NCBI GenBank assembly: GCA_965115885.1
Contig: OZ220479.1
Location: forward strand, 1,178,001-1,242,000
DNA: 64,000 nt
Direction: 5' to 3'
Origin: BD2-11 sp965115885
Lineage (GTDB): Bacteria > Gemmatimonadota > Gemmatimonadetes > Longimicrobiales > Gaopeijiaceae
The notes under the pieces were generated by a model. That model did no database searches. It was given only the letters and a program-made list of their open reading frames with translations, and was not told the DNA's origin. Made by a program: the position numbers and the translations under genes. Within the stretch, counting starts at the first letter, position 1. The number at the start of each line of letters is the position of its first letter. Positions 34,231 through 45,857 of this stretch are shown piece after piece.

Positions 34231-34545
34231 ATGCAACCTTGGAGGATCAGCGCGGGACTGACCGCCGCCGTCGCCGGATCGGCACTGCTGATAGGCGGAT
34301 CCCGCCTCGACTACCTCGCGCCGCACTGGACGGCCATCGTCGCCCGCCACGGCGTGCCGCTCGCGCTGCACCTGACCCTGGCGCTCGCCGCCTTCGCCGC
34401 CGCCGTCTACGCCGTCGCGCGCGCCGCCGGACTCGCCGACCTCGGGCGCCGCGTCGATCTCGTCGAACGCTCGATCCGCCGCGGCGAAGTCGATCCCGAA
34501 CTCGCCGACGCGCTCCGCAGGGACGCCGAGGGCGACTGGCCTTGA
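34231..34545 (+). CDS. small two-helix membrane protein
   Basis: 104 residues with two hydrophobic segments (ISAGLTAAVAGSALLIGG and LHLTLALAAFAAAVYAVA) and a charged C-terminal helix (LVERSIRRGEVDPELADALR). Shine-Dalgarno GGAGGA precedes the ATG. Its stop overlaps the TTG start of the next gene. Function unknown; small membrane proteins at this place in such elements may act in entry exclusion, which is a guess. Confidence 0.6.
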   Translation: MQPWRISAGLTAAVAGSALLIGGSRLDYLAPHWTAIVARHGVPLALHLTLALAAFAAAVYAVARAAGLADLGRRVDLVERSIRRGEVDPELADALRRDAEGDWP

Positions 34546-34946
34546 GATCGAGGACCGGATGGGCGACGGATCGCGCATCCGCCGACGGGCTGCCCGCCGT
34601 CTGGCGGAGTCGGGCCAAGGCGCTCCGCCGCTACGGATCCGACGCCCCCGCCGTCGCGCTCGAACGCTGCGCCGACGAACTCGAAACGACGCTCCGGGAG
34701 CGCGACGAGACCGGCCTGTCGCTCGTCCAGGCCGCCCGCGAGAGCGGCTACTCCGCCGATCACCTCGGACGCTTGGTCCGCGACGGCAAGCTCCCCAACG
34801 CCGGACGCCCCGGCGCGCCCAGGATCGCGCGTCGGCACCTGCCCAGGAAGGCGACCGTCGAGCCGCGGCCGGAGCGGACGCCTCGACGCCGCCGACTCAC
34901 GAACGAGCAGCTCGTGCAGTCGATCATCGAGAGGGAGATCGAGTGA
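34542..34946 (+). CDS. small DNA-binding protein, probable excisionase-like helper of the integrase
   Basis: 134 residues from a TTG at 34542 (TTGA overlap); no better start lies in frame. Residues about 60-95 (LSLVQAARESGYSADHLGRL, VRDGKLPNAGRPGAPRI) form a MerR/excisionase-like helix-turn-helix. A basic region and EQLVQSIIEREIE follow. It ends in GTGA overlapping the integrase start, so the two are coupled. A broken second copy precedes the second integrase at 39276-39486. Confidence 0.65.
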   Translation: MRSRTGWATDRASADGLPAVWRSRAKALRRYGSDAPAVALERCADELETTLRERDETGLSLVQAARESGYSADHLGRLVRDGKLPNAGRPGAPRIARRHLPRKATVEPRPERTPRRRRLTNEQLVQSIIEREIE

Positions 34947-36106
34947 CGGAACGCGCGCGTCGAGGTCGGTGCGGATACAGCGCCGGCGAATGGGGCCGGA
35001 ACCGGGTCAGGGTCTTCCCCGACCCCAAGACCGGCCGGTTCCAGATCGAGTGGCGCGAGAAGGGGCGCAGGCTGAGCCGGTCGTTGGGGCATCGCGACTG
35101 GGTTCGGGCGAAGCGGCAGGCGGACGAGTTCGCCGCCGGCTTCGTTGGGCCGGAGACGCACGCCAAGGCCGAAGCCGAGCCCGAGCCGCTCACGCTGGGC
35201 GCGCTTTTCGACATCTACGGCGAGGAGGTGACGCCCACGAAGAGCGAGCGGAGGCGGTGGCACGACAGGGCCGCCGCCAAGACGTTCCTCGGGCTCTTCG
35301 GACGGGATCGCGAACCGGAGATCCTGTCCCGGAGGGACTGGGATCGGTTCATCCGCGAGCGCAGGGCGGGCGGGATCGGGCCGAGCGGCAAGCCGGTGTC
35401 GGACCGCACCGTCGCGGACGATCTGAAGTTCCTGCTCGCGGTGCTCAACTGGGCCGTGAGGTCGAAGGATGATCGGGGTCGCCCGCTCCTCGTCTCGAAC
35501 CCGCTGAAGGGGCTCAAGACGCCCAAGGAGAAGAACCCGACGCGGGTCGTGCTGACCGAGGAGGAGTACCAAGCGTTGCTCCGGGTGTCGGCGGAGGTCG
35601 ACTGGCGCTTCCGGGTCGCACTCGTGCTCGCGCACGAGACGGGACACCGCATCGGAGCCATCCGCAAGCTCCGGTGGTCCGACGTCGACTTCGACGGTCG
35701 GGCCGTCCTGTGGAGGGCCGAGCACGACAAGACGGGCCACGAGCACACCACGCCGGTCACCGCCGACGCGCTGTCCGTTCTCGAGGACGCCCTGGCGAGA
35801 CGTTCGGGTGCCGGGGACGCGCCTGTGTTGCCCGCCCTGCGGAGCCCTGAGGAATGGGTGGATTCGTGGAGGACGCGCGCTTGGTGGAAGAAGGCCGAGA
35901 AACTCGCGGGGCTCGAGCCGAAGCCCCGCAGGGGCTGGCACTCGCTGAGGCGGAAATTCGCCTCCGATCTCATGGACCTGCCGCTCAAGGTGCTGTGCGA
36001 GCTCGGCGGCTGGAGGGACGCCAAGACCGTGCTCAGTTGCTACCAGCACACCAACGAGATGCAACTCCGGGAGGCGCTCGTCAACCGGCGTAGGGCTCGC
36101 ACTTGA
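34943..36106 (+). CDS. tyrosine recombinase (integrase), copy 1
   Basis: 387 residues from the GTG at 34943. The N-terminal arm and core-binding region (ADEFAAGFVGPETHAKAEAE, LGALFDIYGEEVTPTKSERR) is followed by the catalytic domain: Arg in ETGHRIGAIRKLRWSDVD, HxxR in WHSLRRKFASDL, and the nucleophile Tyr in KTVLSCYQHTNEMQL. All key residues are present. It is the last gene of the conjugation run and probably integrates and excises the element. It is nearly identical to the integrase at 39487-40647 over most of its length. Confidence 0.93.
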   Translation: MTERARRGRCGYSAGEWGRNRVRVFPDPKTGRFQIEWREKGRRLSRSLGHRDWVRAKRQADEFAAGFVGPETHAKAEAEPEPLTLGALFDIYGEEVTPTKSERRRWHDRAAAKTFLGLFGRDREPEILSRRDWDRFIRERRAGGIGPSGKPVSDRTVADDLKFLLAVLNWAVRSKDDRGRPLLVSNPLKGLKTPKEKNPTRVVLTEEEYQALLRVSAEVDWRFRVALVLAHETGHRIGAIRKLRWSDVDFDGRAVLWRAEHDKTGHEHTTPVTADALSVLEDALARRSGAGDAPVLPALRSPEEWVDSWRTRAWWKKAEKLAGLEPKPRRGWHSLRRKFASDLMDLPLKVLCELGGWRDAKTVLSCYQHTNEMQLREALVNRRRART

Positions 36107-36571
36107 GAGCGGTTCACAAGAGCGTGCGGGACAAACGACGCCATCGACGCCGTTCGAGGAGATTGAATCGATCCAGTCTCGGTCGCGTTGCGGTACTGGG
36201 CGACGTTGCGGTGGTTATCGATGGACTCGGACGGGAACGACGGCTCGTCCGTCGTCGGGCGATCCACCCAACGCGCCGACGGCGATTCGCGGTCCAAGTC
36301 GATGTCCTCGCGATGGACGGCGGCTACTTGTTGAATTGGGTACCCCGGCCATCGGACAACTCCGCGTACCGAACCCTTGGTCCCGATGGCCCGATGACCA
36401 ACGTCGAAGTGGACGAGATGGCGCAACCCGTGAATCTGCCGAATTCGCGAGCTCGTCTCGGACGGATTGAGTTGTCAAGGTAAGTGTCTTTTATGTAACA
36501 TGTTACTGGAGATTCTCGGTCGCTTGGCACCGATTGCGCCATAGTGAAGCTCGTGACCGCAGTCGTACGGC
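36107..36571. other. 465-bp gap after integrase 1, possible attachment region
   Basis: Lower in GC than its flanks, with no gene I trust. One plus-strand frame to 36483 contains VLGDVAVVIDGLGRERRLV but lacks a proper start and a family. As the segment right after an integrase gene, it is a natural place for an att site, yet I found no repeat of it elsewhere in the window. Confidence 0.35.
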
Positions 36572-39190
36572 ATGCGCAAGAAGGCGCGACGGATCCCCCT
36601 TTCCAGACGCAAGCTGGAGCAACGGATGCAAGATCCGAAGGTGAGGGTAACGGAAGACCTTGCACCTGAAGCGGCGGGTCTCGACGAAGCCAAGCGCATG
36701 ATCGACGAGGTCGAAACGAGGCTCAAAAACGTGCCTGCGGGTCGAGGATTGCAGGCCGAATACGCCCTGAAGGAGCTCGAGGAAGCGGCCAGCGCGTTGG
36801 TCGCGGTCGCGCCGGACGGCGCCAGAAGGGCGATCCGCACGTCCGAGGCGGGCGAAGCCGCGGCCCGGGGCGAGCGGGTCGTGCCGCGCTGGGCGGGCGT
36901 GGATCCGGACGCGGTCGAGGACATGATCCAGGAGGCGGCGATCAGGGTCGCCGAGAACGATCCGCGCATCTCCTCTCCGCAACGTCGGGTTGTGCATCCC
37001 GTCCGCGAGGAGAGCCGGATCGGGACCGAGCTGACGGAAGCGCAGGCCGATCTGGAGGCGCGCAGCGTGGTCGAGGGTCCAGTCGAGCGCAGAGACCCGA
37101 CGACCGGTCGGGTGATCGATCGGACCGGTCGGGAACGCTTCCCGGAGGGCACGCCGCGAGGCTACAGGCCCGCGGCGGGCGTCGACGAAGGGTACGACGA
37201 GTACTTCTCCGCGTCCGACGAAGCCGCGAGATCGAAGGAGGAAGGCGTTCTTCGGGACGAAGAGATCGTGCCCGATCCGACCGCGAGGGAAGGCGGCAAC
37301 TTGCCGGAGACGCAACTCGCTCTGCAAAAGCAGGGGTTGGATCCCCAAGCCGCGGAGTCTCCCGCCTCCGCGGCCATGGACAGGCGCCTTTGTCGGCAAA
37401 GAGCTGCGGAGGCGGCCAGCCCCACGGTCGCGGCGAGAAAGGTCGTGCGCAGGGAGTTCCCGGAGATCCCGACAGGGACCGAGCAGCCCGACATCGGCAA
37501 CGTGCGCGGCGCGGCAGCGATGATCGCGAGGATGCTCGGCAAGGAAGGCGGTTTGCTGGAAGCGGTGGCGCGAGGCGCCGAGACGGGGATGAGGCGCACC
37601 GGCCGTGCCGCCGGTTCCATCGCGAAGTTGGCGAAGAAGGCAGGCCAGAGAGACCCCGAAGGCCTGGCGGCCGAGACGCTCGAACGGCGTGCGGCGGGCG
37701 CCGTTCGAGGCGGCGCCCGCGTGACGGAGACCGGCGAGGTCTCGCCCCGCGAAGCGACGGAAGTCACGGCTAGGGAGTGCTCGGTGATCTCCGGCGCGCT
37801 GGCCGACATCGTGGAGATCGGACTGAAGAACGATCCCGAGAACCCGCTGCTCGCGTCGGACCCGATCACCTACGCGATGAACGTGCTCGCGTCCATCGCC
37901 GACCGGCAGTCGCTCGCGGCGGCCCAGAAACAGGGCCGCCTGGAACTGACTCCTTCCCAGATCGCGGCCGAGTCGCGAAGGGATGGGGAATGGAGAGCGA
38001 AAAGGGCGGAGCTCGACGCGAGCTGGGAAGCTGCGAGGGAGGCCGGGGACGAGCGGGCGATGGCGCGGATCGCGCGGGAGCGTGCGGCGCTCCCGCGCCC
38101 GGAGCGGGCAACGGGCGGAGCGGGTCTGGCGGCGCGGTTCGGCGAAGGCGAGATCCCCGACGCACGCGAGCGCGGCGGGAAGACCCTTCAGGAGAAGCAG
38201 GCCGCCGAAGCGGGCGAGGAAGTCGGCGCGACGTTCGGCAAGCCGCTCGAGGTCGGGAGCCAGGAGGACATCCTTCGCCGGATGGAGGCGGCGAGAAGCA
38301 GCGAGGAGACCGCTCGACTGACCGCGATGTCGAGAAGGCTCATGAATCGATACGGGATCGGATCGCCCGGCGACGAGCACAGGCATCTGAATCCGTTCTA
38401 CGAAGAGATCCGGCAGGACATCAAGAAGCGCACGCGCCGGTTCACGGAGGACGGCGAGGGTCTGGACATCGCCGAGCCCGCCCACTGGACCGATCCCGAG
38501 GGGCGTCCCCTCGTGCGGGACACCGAGGAGCTCTCGGTCGCGTTGTCCGAGGCGCCGGGCCGGTGGGACCAGACGGAGTCGCCGTTCGTTCAGGGGAAAA
38601 GCGGCTACTTCTCGGAAGAGGACTCGTGGTTCCCGGCATCGGAGGAGCAGGTCGAGCACGCGAGACGACTCGAGGAAAGGCTGAAAGACGAAGTCCTGCG
38701 ATTTCGGGACGCGGACGCGGCGACCGCGTTGAGGGATCTCGACAAGGTCCGCAGAGCCGCCGCGGACCGCTACGGCGCGAGCATTCTGGAAAGCAGTGCC
38801 TGGCACAGGTACGCGATCGACAACCTGACCCTGATCCGCAACCGAGCGAAGGGCGTGGAACCGGACAAGGTCGATCCGACGACGTTGGAGCGCGTGTCGG
38901 CGCCGGAACGTCGAGCCACCCAACGGCAAACGACCAAAGTACAGAACGACGAGACCTGGATCGTGGAAAGCATGATCCAAAACGGCGCGAAGGAAAGGGA
39001 GATCGAAGAATTCTTCCAAGGCCTCGACGAGTTCGTCGAGCGGGATATTTTCGGCAGACAGGCCGTCGTGACGAACCGCTCGAAGTGGAGTCTCTCGCAG
39101 ATATCGAAGTACATCGACCGCCTGAACGCGGTCAGGGAACAGCTCGGCATACCCGAAAGGCCCAGGAAAGGGCGGGGAATGGGGCATTAG
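36572..39190 (+). CDS. 872-residue orphan protein between duplicated integrases
   Basis: One uninterrupted frame from the ATG at 36572 (MRKKARRIPLSRRKLEQRM). It is very rich in Glu, Arg and Ala with long predicted helices, no signal peptide and no transmembrane segment. Regions that look ordered are about 345-420 (GKEGGLLEAVARGAETGMRR, SVISGALADIVEIGLKND) and about 575-870 (MSRRLMNRYGIGSPGDEHRH, RYAIDNLTLIRNRAKGVEPD, REIEEFFQGLDEFVERDIFG). I recognise no domain. Codon bias matches the conjugation genes, so it is very likely real. Its place between two integrase copies suggests mobile cargo. No function is offered. Confidence 0.75.
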   Translation: MRKKARRIPLSRRKLEQRMQDPKVRVTEDLAPEAAGLDEAKRMIDEVETRLKNVPAGRGLQAEYALKELEEAASALVAVAPDGARRAIRTSEAGEAAARGERVVPRWAGVDPDAVEDMIQEAAIRVAENDPRISSPQRRVVHPVREESRIGTELTEAQADLEARSVVEGPVERRDPTTGRVIDRTGRERFPEGTPRGYRPAAGVDEGYDEYFSASDEAARSKEEGVLRDEEIVPDPTAREGGNLPETQLALQKQGLDPQAAESPASAAMDRRLCRQRAAEAASPTVAARKVVRREFPEIPTGTEQPDIGNVRGAAAMIARMLGKEGGLLEAVARGAETGMRRTGRAAGSIAKLAKKAGQRDPEGLAAETLERRAAGAVRGGARVTETGEVSPREATEVTARECSVISGALADIVEIGLKNDPENPLLASDPITYAMNVLASIADRQSLAAAQKQGRLELTPSQIAAESRRDGEWRAKRAELDASWEAAREAGDERAMARIARERAALPRPERATGGAGLAARFGEGEIPDARERGGKTLQEKQAAEAGEEVGATFGKPLEVGSQEDILRRMEAARSSEETARLTAMSRRLMNRYGIGSPGDEHRHLNPFYEEIRQDIKKRTRRFTEDGEGLDIAEPAHWTDPEGRPLVRDTEELSVALSEAPGRWDQTESPFVQGKSGYFSEEDSWFPASEEQVEHARRLEERLKDEVLRFRDADAATALRDLDKVRRAAADRYGASILESSAWHRYAIDNLTLIRNRAKGVEPDKVDPTTLERVSAPERRATQRQTTKVQNDETWIVESMIQNGAKEREIEEFFQGLDEFVERDIFGRQAVVTNRSKWSLSQISKYIDRLNAVREQLGIPERPRKGRGMGH

Positions 39191-39275
39191 CTGTAGGGTC
39201 CGGTGGGGTTACCGAGAAGGTGCTCGGTCGACCCCATTCGTGCCCGTCATGCAGGATAGCGAGCGGGAAGTGAAG

Positions 39276-39486
39276 CTCGAAATCACCCTCCGAGAGCGCG
39301 ACCAGAGCCACCCTGTCGCTCGTCGAGTCCGCCACGCAGACCGGCTACTCCGCCATTTCGGGCGCTTGGTCCGCGACCGTGGGAAACCGAACCGCACGGC
39401 CGGGCCCGACTGGCGCGGACGCGCCGGCGACGCCAGCTTCCGAACCGGGCAGATCGTGCAGTCCGTCGTCGAGAGGGCATCGAACG
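39276..39486 (+). pseudogene. broken copy of the excisionase-like gene
   Basis: CTCGAAATCACCCTCCGAGA at 39276 matches the start of the LETTLRERDETG block of the gene at 34542-34946. The homologous residues are spread over different frames: LEITLRERDQ, then LSLVESATQTGYSA, then GRLVRDRGKPNRTAG and GQIVQSVVERAS. At least two frameshifts break it. It ends directly before the second integrase, as in the intact pair. Confidence 0.75.
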
Positions 39487-40647
39487 ATGGGACGCACGAA
39501 ACGTGGTCGGCGCGGATACAGCGCCGGCGAATGGGGCCGGAACCGGGTCAGGGTCTTCCCCGATCCCAAGACCGGCCTGTTCCAGATCGAGTGGCGCGAG
39601 AACGGACGCAGGCGGAGCCGGTCGCTGGGGCATCGCGACTGGGTTCGGGCGAAGCGGTACGCGGACGAGTTCGCCGCGGGCTTCGTCGATCCGGAGACGT
39701 GCGGCGAGGCCGAAGCCGAGCCCGAGCCGCTCACGCTGGGCGCGCTTTTTGACATCTACGGTGAGGAGGTGACGCCCACGAAGAGCGAGCGGAGGCGGTG
39801 GCACGACAGGGCCGCCGCCAAGATGTTCCTCGGGCTCTTCGGACGGGATCGCGAACCCGAGACCCTTTCCCGGAGGGACTGGGACCGGTTCGTTCGCAAG
39901 CGGAGGGCGGGCGAGGTCGGGCCGACCGGCAAGCCGGTGTCGGACCGCACCGTCGCGGACGATCTGAAGTTCCTGCTCGCGGTGCTCAACTGGGCCGTGA
40001 GGTCGAAGGATGATCGGGGTCGCCCGCTCCTCGTCTCGAACCCGCTGAAGGGGCTCAAGACGCCCAAGGAGAAGAACCCGACGCGGGTCGTGCTGACCGA
40101 GGAGGAGTACCAAGCGTTGCTCCGGGTGTCGGCGGAGGTCGACTGGCGCTTCCGGGTCGCACTCGTGCTCGCGCACGAGACGGGACACCGCATCGGAGCC
40201 ATCCGCAAGCTCCGGTGGTCCGACGTCGACTTCGACGGTCGGGCCGTCCTGTGGAGGGCCGAGCACGACAAGACGGGCCACGAGCACACCACGCCGGTCA
40301 CCGCCGACGCGCTGTCCGTTCTCGAGGACGCTCTGGCGAAGCGCTCGGGCGCCGGGGACGCGCCGGTGTTGCCCGCCCTGCGGAATCCTGCGGAGTGGGT
40401 GGTTCCGTGGCGATGGCGCGCTTGGTGGCAGAAGGCCGAGAGGCTCGCCGAGCTCGAGCCGAAGCCCCGCAGGGGCTGGCACTCGCTGAGGCGGAAGTTC
40501 GCTTCCGACCTCATGGGCCTGCCGCTCAAGGTGCTGTGCGAGCTCGGCGGCTGGAGGGACGCCAAGACCGTGCTCAGTTGCTACCAGCACACCAACGAGA
40601 TGCAACTCAGGAAGGCGCTCGAGAGCCGATGCAGGGTTGGCGCCTGA
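39487..40647 (+). CDS. tyrosine recombinase (integrase), copy 2
   Basis: 386 residues from the ATG at 39487. It carries the same catalytic Arg, HxxR and Tyr motifs as copy 1 (HRIGAIRKL, WHSLRRKFAS, SCYQHTNEM). The stretch from about 39953 to 40330 is almost base-for-base the same as 35394 to 35771, while both ends differ more, which looks like recent gene conversion or duplication with drift at the ends. It is intact, so it may still be active. Confidence 0.92.
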   Translation: MGRTKRGRRGYSAGEWGRNRVRVFPDPKTGLFQIEWRENGRRRSRSLGHRDWVRAKRYADEFAAGFVDPETCGEAEAEPEPLTLGALFDIYGEEVTPTKSERRRWHDRAAAKMFLGLFGRDREPETLSRRDWDRFVRKRRAGEVGPTGKPVSDRTVADDLKFLLAVLNWAVRSKDDRGRPLLVSNPLKGLKTPKEKNPTRVVLTEEEYQALLRVSAEVDWRFRVALVLAHETGHRIGAIRKLRWSDVDFDGRAVLWRAEHDKTGHEHTTPVTADALSVLEDALAKRSGAGDAPVLPALRNPAEWVVPWRWRAWWQKAERLAELEPKPRRGWHSLRRKFASDLMGLPLKVLCELGGWRDAKTVLSCYQHTNEMQLRKALESRCRVGA

Positions 40648-41355
40648 GGATCGATTCAGCGGGAATCGAACAGCGGGAACTCACGCCGTTGCTTTCGTAA
40701 AGGCAATGACTGCAATAGGATGACGGCCAAGTAGTCTGCGTCCCTCGGCGTCAGTGAAGCCGAGATTGCAAATTGGCGACGACGGTTGGCAGCCGAGCCG
40801 ACCGTGACCAACGTGCGTGCTTCGAGCTTGGGCGAGGGTGGAGAGCGAGCGTGACCACGACTTCAAGCGGTGGCGGGTGGCGTTCGGGCTGGTCCCAAAG
40901 GGGCGAGCCGCGAGTGAGCGGGGCGCTCGCACCAGCCATGCCATGCGGCGCGCGCACCACTCGGACTCCCGCTCATTGGGCCTGCATTCCGGTCATTTGG
41001 ACAAGACGGAGTCCGATCAGCTGGCGGCGGTAAGGCAGCAGATCGTGCAGTCCTGGTTGACTTTATACGATTCCTTACCGTGATATGCGCCGTTCACGCT
41101 CTCCCTGCCGAACTGAAACTGTTTGAGGAGGCCGGTGGGGGGAGCTGGCGTCGTGGCCCGGGGGTTGCGGGCCACGCTTCCGCCCTTCGTATGGGCGGGA
41201 TGGAAACCGATTTCGCGGTTGGGCTCGCTGTCCGTTGGACGAGACTGCGGCTTGCCCCGTGGGACCAACCCGGTACATTTACCATCGTTCGCGGTCTTCT
41301 CCTCGACGCGACAGAGGATCCCCTCCGCACGGCATCCCAAAGGGCTCGGCTCGCA
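40648..41355. other. 708-bp gap with possible unidentified gene scraps
   Basis: No complete gene. Two short stretches look protein-like: on the minus strand ICNLGFTDAEGRRLLGRHPI continuing to a stop at 40681, and on the plus strand HLDKTESDQLAAVRQQIVQS continuing to a stop at 41083. I cannot assign either. Just after integrase 2 the minus strand has GTTCGATTCCCG, which resembles a tRNA T-arm, but no tRNA can be folded around it. Confidence 0.4.
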
Positions 41356-41571
41356 ATGGCAAGGATCGTCGGCATTCTCGTCGCAGTCTTTTACGCGGTC
41401 GTCGCCCTTCTGGCTTTCCGCCAGTCGGCGAGCGGATGGTCCGGAGGCCACGCCGACTTGGGCTTCTGGTGGGCCGTGATCGGCGGCTTCCTAGCCATCG
41501 CCGGGTTGGGCGCGCTGATCGGCACGCTTCTGCACACGAGGCGGAGGAACCGCCTGCCCTCGAGCGTTTAG
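41356..41571 (+). CDS. small two-helix membrane protein
   Basis: 71 residues from the ATG at 41356 (MARIVGILVAVFYAVVALLA). Two hydrophobic segments (IVGILVAVFYAVVALLAF and FWWAVIGGFLAIAGLGALIG) flank a short polar loop, with a basic C-terminus. The frame extends upstream but without protein-like character. It lies just before the chromosomal block and is probably a host gene of unknown function. Confidence 0.5.
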   Translation: MARIVGILVAVFYAVVALLAFRQSASGWSGGHADLGFWWAVIGGFLAIAGLGALIGTLLHTRRRNRLPSSV

Positions 41572-41665
41572 GAAGGCGGAGCCGCGCGCGGGCATTGCCC
41601 TCTTGGGCCGGTCTCGCGCTTCGACCGTCGTCGACCCCGCCCCCGGAGCCCATAAGGCGCGCGCC

Positions 41666-42307
41666 ATGCCCCTCGAGCGTACCCCGACCAAAATCGTGTG
41701 CGTCGGCAAGAACTATGCGTTGCACGCGCAGGAACTGGGCGGCGACGTCCCCCCCGAACCGATCGTTTTCCTGAAGCCGGTCTCCTCGCTTCTGGCTTCC
41801 GGCGAGGCCATTCGCCTGCCCGCATGGGCGGGGCGGGTGGACTTCGAGGGAGAGATCGCGCTGGTGGTGGGGCGGCGCGCTCGCAAGGTGGCGCGCGAGG
41901 ACGCTTGGGAGGTGATCGACGCCGTCGCGCCGTTGAACGACGTGACCGCGCGCGAATTGCAGCGCCGGGACGGCCAGTGGACGCGCGCCAAGAGCTTCGA
42001 CACTTTCTGCCCGGTGGGCGACCCGGTCCCGGTGGCGGACGTGGACGTCGAACGGCTGGAGGTGATCACGCGCGTCAACGGCGCCGTGCGCCAACACGCC
42101 CACGTCGGCGCGATGGTGTTCCCCATCCCCGAGCTGATCCATTTCGTCACCGCGGTCATGACGCTCGAGCCGGGCGACCTGATCGCCACCGGCACCCCCG
42201 ACGGCATCGGTCCACTGGTCCCGGGCGACCGGGTCGAGGTCGAGATCCCGGGCGTGGGAACGGTCGCCAACCCGGTTGCGGTGGAGGAGGACGATTCCGG
42301 CGGATGA
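41666..42307 (+). CDS. fumarylacetoacetate hydrolase (FAH) family protein
   Basis: 213 residues from the ATG at 41666. The FAH fold is recognisable from CVGKNYALHAQELGGDVPPE, FLKPVSSLLASGEAI, VDFEGEIALVVGRRARKV (metal-binding Glu pair) and the C-terminal DLIATGTPDGIGPLVPGD. Length is that of FAHD1-like members, which include oxaloacetate decarboxylases and acylpyruvate hydrolases. It overlaps the next gene by ATGA. Substrate cannot be told. Confidence 0.9.
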   Translation: MPLERTPTKIVCVGKNYALHAQELGGDVPPEPIVFLKPVSSLLASGEAIRLPAWAGRVDFEGEIALVVGRRARKVAREDAWEVIDAVAPLNDVTARELQRRDGQWTRAKSFDTFCPVGDPVPVADVDVERLEVITRVNGAVRQHAHVGAMVFPIPELIHFVTAVMTLEPGDLIATGTPDGIGPLVPGDRVEVEIPGVGTVANPVAVEEDDSGG

Positions 42308-43103
42308 GGGATGCGCCCGCGGCCGGCTCGATCGCCTCTGCCGGGGGGAGTCGGCGAGTACGCTGGGTTGCGGCGACCCTTTCCCTGACGACGCATGCGA
42401 TCGTGATTCTGATCTATCCGCACCTGACCTCCGGCGGCCGGCCCCCGCAACGCGCGCCGTCGTCGGCCTTCGTTCCCGCAACCGGCGACGCCATGAGGGT
42501 CGTGCGGCTGTTCGAGTCGGACGAGGCGATTCCCGCCGCCCCCGCTCCGGAGCCCGAAACGGAACCGGCGAGCGCGCAGGAGGAGGTCCGACCCGAAGAG
42601 GTCGTGGCCGCCGTCGAGGCGGAAGCCGAGGCCGCGGACGACCCGCGCACCGCCGCCGAGCGGTTGCGGCCCTTCATGAACGATCCCGAGGTCTGGCGCC
42701 CCATCGACCCCGAGTTGCTCGACCTCACCATCGAGGAGCGCGCCCGCTTCGAGATGGTTGCGGTCCTGGATCTGTGGATCGACTCGATCACGACGGCCGA
42801 GGCCGCCCGGGTCGCCGCGACGGACTGGACCTACACGGACGCCGACGGCGGTCGCTGGGGATTCTCGCCGGGTAGGATCCACCTGGGCGACGTCACCCTG
42901 CCGCTACCCTTCAACTTCGGCCCCACCCCCTCGCGCATCAACGAATTGCGCGAGCGCGACTGGGAATGGATGGAGCTCGAGCGCGCAGCCGTCGCGGCCG
43001 CGGTGGAACGGTCTTGGAAGGATCGTCGGCGCGCCATCCGCGCGCGTATGGACGCCGAGCGCGCAGTCGAGCGCGGAGACTCGGTCCGACGACCGCCGGG
43101 GAG

Positions 43104-43107
<4 letters not shown>
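42304..43107 (+). CDS. membrane-anchored protein, TonB-like N-terminus
   Basis: 267 residues. A basic start and one hydrophobic segment (about 22-40, AATLSLTTHAIVILIYP) precede an acidic Pro/Glu/Ala linker (APEPETEPASAQEEVRPEEV) and a C-terminal region with ERARFEMVAVLDLWIDSI and a Trp-rich beta part (DWTYTDADGGRWGFSPGRI). The anchor plus Pro/Glu linker resembles TonB or TolA, but no TonB C-terminal signature is seen. It sits between FAH and valS with ATGA overlaps on both sides. Confidence 0.65.

Positions 43108-45853
<2,746 letters not shown>

Positions 45854-45857
<4 letters not shown>

Noticed and set aside
40657..40675. GTTCGATTCCCG on the minus strand, like a tRNA T-arm
   Set aside because: The flanking bases do not form a T-stem or acceptor stem, so no tRNA can be built. 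It could be a relic of an attachment site but I have no support.
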